In this document: one piece after another, positions 59,451 to 64,000 of the stretch
Layout of the letters: each line of letters opens with the position of its first letter
Position numbering within the stretch: position 1 is the first letter of the stretch
From: Vigna angularis
Taxonomy: Eukaryota; Streptophyta; Magnoliopsida; Fabales; Fabaceae
DNA: 64,000 bases
Direction of reading: 5' to 3'
Assembly: GCF_016808095.1 (NCBI RefSeq)
Contig: NC_068970.1
Location: 42,939,630-43,003,629, forward strand
Made by a program: the position numbers and the translations under genes
The notes under the pieces: model-generated
What the model saw: only the letters and a program-made list of their open reading frames with translations
What the model was told of the DNA's origin: nothing
The model's database searches: none

Positions 59451-60790
59451 GATGTATATTGATGACCCAATCCAGATGTAGATTGAGCCATGACATAATA
59501 AGCTAAGAAAAAGCAAGCAAGGTGAACATTCAAGGCAATATGAAAGTTTATGGTGAAAGGTGGTGTGAAGTGATTAAGGGAGTATGGCTCTAGCTCAAGT
59601 GACCCTCCATCATTGGAAGGAAGCTAGAAGGGTATAAAGGGAGAAGCAAGGCAGAGCACTCTTGGGTTTAGAGGCTGGAAGAAGTTCAACAACATTTTTT
59701 GAATATCCAAAAGTGAAAAATACAAAGGATGAGTGTTGAATTTATAGGGAATTCAATCACCCTTGCTCGAGCATGAGGCTAGACTGATCATCAACCACAT
59801 CATGGGGATTAGATGTCACATAGTCTAGGCATGAAACACATGCTGAAAACAAATAGCATAAAATACACTTGATTTGAAAATGAAAGAACTTGTGTGCTAC
59901 ATTAGGCGCCTAAGGGTTTTCCCTAGGCGTAATCCGAATGGGCCTCCTTGGTTCTTCCTTTGCTAGCCTTCTCCATGGGCAGAAATGGTGGAAGATGGGC
60001 CTCCTTGCTGTTCTATGAGTTGCCACTAAAAATGATCATAAAAGGCTTAGGCTTCCTTTGAGGTATCTTCAAGGTCTTGTTGGATCTTCTTGGCCATTCC
60101 ACGAGTAATGGGCCCTTGTGTTGAATATGGGCTTGGACCCAAGTCATCATCTCCTCCCTTTTAAGAAGGATTTATCCTCAAATCCATAGAGTCTTCATCA
60201 CTTGCAAATCCCCACAAAAGGTCGAAGGTTAACAACATTAAAATTAGAATGGACGTCATACTCTTTAGGAAGGTCTGATTGATAAGCATTGTTATTAACC
60301 TCCCTAATGACCTTAAAAGGGCCATCTCTTCTAGGACTTAGTTTAAACTTCCTTTGAGTTGGAAATTTTTCTTTTCTAAGATGAAGTCAAACTAAGTCTC
60401 CTTCATTAAAGATCATTTCTTTCTTCCCCTTATTGTTATATCTTGTGTATCCCTCATTTTGTTGTTGAATTTGGCTCCTAACCCTCTCATGTAATTCTCT
60501 TATAAATTTAGATTTAGACACCTCTTCTTCTTCTTGGTGAACAAAATCAAATGAATAAGGAATAAGTATTAAATCCATGGGTATAAGAGGATTGAAACCA
60601 TAGGCAGCTTCAAAAGCAAATATTTTAGTAGTCCTATGAACTACTTAATTGTATGCAAACTCCACATAAGGAAGAAACTCATCCCAAGACTTGTTGTTTC
60701 CCTTCAAGACTACTCTCAACAAGGTGGATAGAGATTTATTTACTACTTTAGTTTGTTCATTCGTTTGAGCATGACAAGTATTTGAGCATG
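59451..60790 (-). pseudogene. Ty3/gypsy integrase C-terminal half and downstream sequence, broken
   Basis: Read on the minus strand from 60790. The integrase core end comes first ([27 protein letters not shown]), then AFEAAYGFNPLIP, a linker, GDLVWLHLRKE, KLSPRRDGPFKV and the tail GPITRGMAKKI ending near 60050. An in-frame TAA replaces the residue after FAYN, and another stop sits in the tail (NPS then TAA), where the remnant at 19821 reads NPSQ. The sequence to 59451, with 'ggtataaaggga', is probably 3' LTR. CACTA element 3 interrupts the integrase at 60790/60791. Confidence 0.82.
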
Positions 60791-60831
60791 CACTAGTGCA
60801 GAAAGGGCTTTAGAGGTCCGTTCTTTGGGCC

Positions 60832-61130
60832 TTTTGACGTCCGACGTTCCCCCGACGTCTTTGTGGGTGACGTCTATGTAGACGTCCGTTGTGTCAGGCC
60901 GGACGTCTATCTAGACGTCCGTTGTGTCATCCCGGACGTCTATATAGACGTCCGTTGTGAACCCTCGGACGTCCATATAGACGTCTGACGCCTCGCCCCC
61001 GGACGTCTACGTGGCTGAATTGTTAGTGGTAGGGGCTGGCGGGTTGGGGGTTGGGCGTCTATTTGTGCACTGCCGGACGTCTATAGACGTCCGACTGTGC
61101 ACTAACAGACGTCTACTGGGCATTTTCTTT
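60832..61130. repeat. Subterminal palindromic repeats of CACTA 3
   Basis: At least six copies of GGACGTCTAT-n-TAGACGTCCG-like palindromes are present, each self-complementary over about 20 bases and separated by 'ttgtgtcatccc'-like spacers. They are expected binding sites for the element's TNPA-type protein. Confidence 0.85.
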
Positions 61131-61327
61131 TTAAAAATTGATTTATTTTTTCAATAAAACCACACCTGAAAAGCAGAAAAATGTCCTAGAACAATTTTGC
61201 AATAATATAAATATGCGTTTCATATAAACAAAGTTCTATTTAATGTGGAGTTCAATCCACTACCAAAACTATCAACATAAAACTTAAACTAAAACTAAAC
61301 AATGTTCAACAAGAAATAAAACTATTC

Positions 61328-63559
61328 CTAACTCCATCTTGATAGAAGATAAGCGGTCCACTCCTGCCTTATCTGTTTAATTGTGTCCTCTGGAATAGGC
61401 GATGTACTCTTGAAGCGCTGCAAAATTCAAGAAAGATTCATTATGGTTTCATATATGTTGAAGATGAATTTGATTTGTAATGTATTGAAGGTATACATCA
61501 TTACCTCATTCCAGTCATCTGTAATGACAGCTCGAATGATGGTCTTAATCCAACACATCACATAGAAGCCACATTCCCATGAATCTAGCTGCTGGTTACA
61601 CTAAAATGACAAACTAAATAGTTAAGAATTTAGATCATTCAATAACATAGAAAATCAATTAGAAACTATAAATGACTTACAACCTTTGGATACAAAATTT
61701 GAACCAGTTGACCACGAGATTTACCAATAACTCTGTACAGATTGAAAACACAAAGTATAATTAATATGACTATATTTATCATAAAAGTTGAAGGTGAACA
61801 TCAAATTCAAAGTCATTTTTGGAGAAACACTTACCCTTGAAGCATGGTTCTCAAGTCATTTTTCATCCTCCTGTGCAATGAACAAAACCATATAATTTTA
61901 CATTGTTTGGGAATGATGACCATCAGCTGCTAGTGCGACCTATCAGGAAGGACAAATAGTTATTCAACTAATTAAGGAAACTATAATAATAAACTGACCA
62001 CATATAACAACACCTACCCCTCAATGTATGGCACAAGGTATACGTCTCTTTTTGACTCATCCATCCATGTTCGCAAATAATGTTGTCTGTTTTGAAGTGT
62101 GTTACCAGACGGTTGAATGGTCTGAGGTTCAACAAATCCGTATATGGAAGACCGACCTTGGTCTACAACGATTGTGTCCATGTACCTAAAACAACAAAGT
62201 TAAGTTGTTAGAAACTATAACAATGTAAATAAAAGTAATATGAAAGACCAAATTGACTATCTTACATGCACCACAGCTGAATGATGGAAATATTCAACAT
62301 CCGGTCTCCCCCAATCATCTCCAATGCATCAGATAATGTGATATAAACTGGCACATGTGGGGGAAGACCAAATACTCTCAAATCCCAGTATAGTTCTAAT
62401 GGTGCTTTCTTCAACCTAGGTAATTTTGTCATTAGCTTTGATAGAGGATCATCCTCCGCTTCAGCCATGTCATCATCTTCATGTATGACTGTATCATGAA
62501 TCGGCTGCTTTTGAGGACGTGTGAACTGAAGATTAGAATTTACGTCAAAGCGTTATCAACAATTATTTGTAGAATAAACATAGAAATACTAAGTTAATTA
62601 TACATATGGAGTAGCGATGTGGGACATGATCAATGTCTAGGCCAGGCAATAAATGATCCTATGGCCTCCCCCACAAAGTTAATTTCTGGAGTGGGTACAG
62701 GCACCTGAGCCTGGGGATCCCAAACCTCGTCAATGGTCACACGCACGTGCTGGGGTAATATGGCAACACCATGAATGGTCTGCCTTCCCTCAAGCACTCG
62801 TCCGACAGCCACAATGCGTGGGGGATCCCCATCAACCAACAACTCATATTGACCGCTATACTGAGTGGGGTCTACAGCAGAGCATGATCCTCTAGTGCTG
62901 ACACGAGGTGGTGTGGGAGTGTCATCGGCCCCCATGTTGCCTTGCGTCATGGAATGCAGCTTTTCTTCAAGCGCTCTTTGTATTTGTTTTTGTTCTTGTA
63001 GCTGCTCCATGAATCGTTGCTCCATTAATCTCATGCTTTGGTTGAGTCTTTCCTCCCACTAAAGATCCATCTGCCTCAATGTCTCCTGACTCATTGATTG
63101 GGGGGTTTTCTGTGTAGGGCCAAAGTAGTCACGAAGACCAATCGCCCCAGGAACTCCACGTACACGTCCTGGGTGCTCGGGCCTTCCAATGGCCGTTGTT
63201 AGAATGTCGTCCCTACCTTGGCCAGCAAATGTGCCCTGAGTCTGCTGCTTAACCAACTCATCCTGCACATAAAAAAACCAAGTTAGAAGACATGTTGTGA
63301 TAGATACACAATCAAAGAACTGCTTATAATTTGAACTTACAATTCTCTGTGAGATCAAGGCAGTTGAGGAAGATGTCATGTTCCCATCAGATTTAGTCCG
63401 AGCAGCCTTCCACAGCTCGTACCTAGCAGGTGCAGGTGCTAGGTCCGGCGACTCAAGTCCCAAAGCATCCGCTCTAGACTTTCTCAGTTTCTTCTCCAGT
63501 TTTGCACCCTTCTCATATTCTTCACTGATGCGACGTTCGTTCGTCCAGCTTCGATCCAT
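61328..63559 (-). pseudogene. TNP1-like / Ulp1-like gene of CACTA 3, with premature stop
   Basis: Parts seen: MDRSWTNERRISEEYEKG start-like exon (63559 to about 63340), the exon with DELVKQQTQGTF and GRPEHPGRVRGV (about 63265-63060), a coiled-coil and GRQTIHGVAILP exon (to 62630), LPPHVPVYITL and Ulp1-like exons to the stop at 61328-61330. The order and motifs match the gene of CACTA 1. In the Ulp1-like part the residue after the catalytic His, normally Trp in HWQL, is a TAG stop (61930-61932). The Asp position is Cys (WFCSLH) and the Cys is present (WECGFYVMCW). Upstream exons such as VIIDVATRV should lie beyond 63600 or outside the window. Confidence 0.78.
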
Positions 63560-63627
63560 ACTATGTTCGTAAAATCATCAGTTCAAGTGTTTTAACTCTC
63601 ACAAGGTTAGGCCCTACCCATTCAAAA

Positions 63628-63862
63628 AAATTAATTTTCATAATTTGCTCAAACACGTGCATTGAAGTCTACATCATAAAATTGATAAGATTTCGGCAGC
63701 ATTTCGCATTGGTCTCCGAAATACATGAAATGAGAGTAGTCAACGATGACCACAATCAAATATGCATCCGGAGAACAACACAAGTACTGAACCGAAATTT
63801 TATCAATCTTATCCATAAACTCCAATTGACACGTTATTGCAAATTATGAAAATTAATTTTCT
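63628..63862. repeat. Imperfect foldback of ~235 bp in CACTA 3
   Basis: 'attaattttcataatttgc' at 63628 pairs with 'gcaaattatgaaaattaatt' near 63840, and 'ataaaattgataagatttcgg' pairs with 'ccgaaattttatcaatctta'. The arms of about 80 bases are roughly 75% complementary. It lies in an intron or leader of the CACTA 3 gene and could be a nested MITE or form a hairpin RNA. Confidence 0.65.
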
Positions 63863-63890
63863 CAAACTGTCCAATCGGAAAATTCAAAAT

Positions 63891-63930
63891 TTAACACAAA
63901 CGATTAAAAGATTAATCGTTTGTGTTAAAT
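63891..63930. repeat. 18-bp-arm perfect palindrome
   Basis: TTTAACACAAACGATTAA and its exact reverse complement, separated by four bases (aaga). It is adjacent to the larger foldback. Confidence 0.85.
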
Positions 63931-64000
63931 TTCAAACAGGAACTAAGTGTCACTCAATGATTTGATACTTATAATAACACAACTAATACACATATATTCA

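Larger units (their letters stand above)
60791..64000 (-). mobile_element. CACTA transposon 3, left end only, continues past the window
   Basis: CACTAGTGCAGAAAGGGC at 60791 is a terminus. It is followed to about 61130 by a dense set of subterminal repeats, 'gacgtctatatagacgtccg' and variants, each a palindrome, spaced about 36 bases. The gene runs on the minus strand towards this end, so this is the 3' terminus and the 5' half lies to the right of the window. The outer flank is ATG. It is of the same broad type as CACTA 1 but has unrelated subterminal motifs. Confidence 0.88.

Noticed and set aside
1..64000. tRNA, snRNA or microRNA genes
   Set aside because: No cloverleaf with conserved A and B boxes was spotted by eye. 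The tRNA-like words found are primer-binding sites.

Overview
This window is plant nuclear DNA, most likely from a dicot and probably a legume (inference from repeat style, AT-richness and GT-AG intron structure; I could not run a search). It is almost entirely transposable elements. I can support only one ordinary host gene: a 396-aa ANTH/ENTH-type clathrin-assembly (AP180-like) protein on the minus strand at 24554-25744.

Layout. 1-2560: decayed Ty3/gypsy integrase tail, a rearranged duplication and 109-bp tandem repeats. 2560-6220: AT-rich intergenic DNA with a (TA)n tract. 6223-7599: element with ~200-bp inverted ends around GC-rich, exon-like DNA. 7642-16668: complete 9.0-kb non-autonomous Athila-like LTR retrotransposon (two 1301-bp LTRs, TSD AGGTC, tRNA-Asp-type PBS, gag-protease ORF and a 411-aa extra ORF, no RT/integrase). 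17113-17426: Tourist-like MITE with TSD TTA. 18469: CACTA-like end. 19400-20200: gypsy remnant. 21326-24238: insertion bounded by GTTAA that joins a large LTR to a short Cassandra-like body carrying a 5S rRNA-derived segment. Then the host gene.

26370-42150 is the centrepiece: a complete 15.8-kb Mutator-like element (MULE), bounded by the 9-bp duplication TTTCTTTAG and inserted about 0.6 kb upstream of the host gene start. It carries five genes with intact reading frames: a FAR1/MULE transposase; a three-exon gene resembling HROB (homologous recombination OB-fold protein); a gene of the 'putative plant transposon protein' type; and two inward-facing paralogues near the ends, one of which continues into a Ulp1/C48 cysteine protease domain with His, Asp and Cys present. 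Two inverted arrays of 282-bp repeats (6 and 8 units) flank the central genes. Every unit has an invariant 12-bp-arm hairpin. Four perfect GTAATCGATTAC palindromes spaced exactly 21 bp lie between the transposase and its neighbour.

43272-49358, 50407-53519 and 60791 to the window end are CACTA elements. The first has TSD ACT, the second TSD ATA. The third runs off the window and interrupts a gypsy integrase relic. Two encode TNP1-like proteins followed by Ulp1-like domains in which the catalytic Asp position is Cys. Between them are copia-like fragments and AT-rich DNA.

The exon models were read by eye from splice sites and reading phase. All family assignments are by recognition and none was checked by database search.
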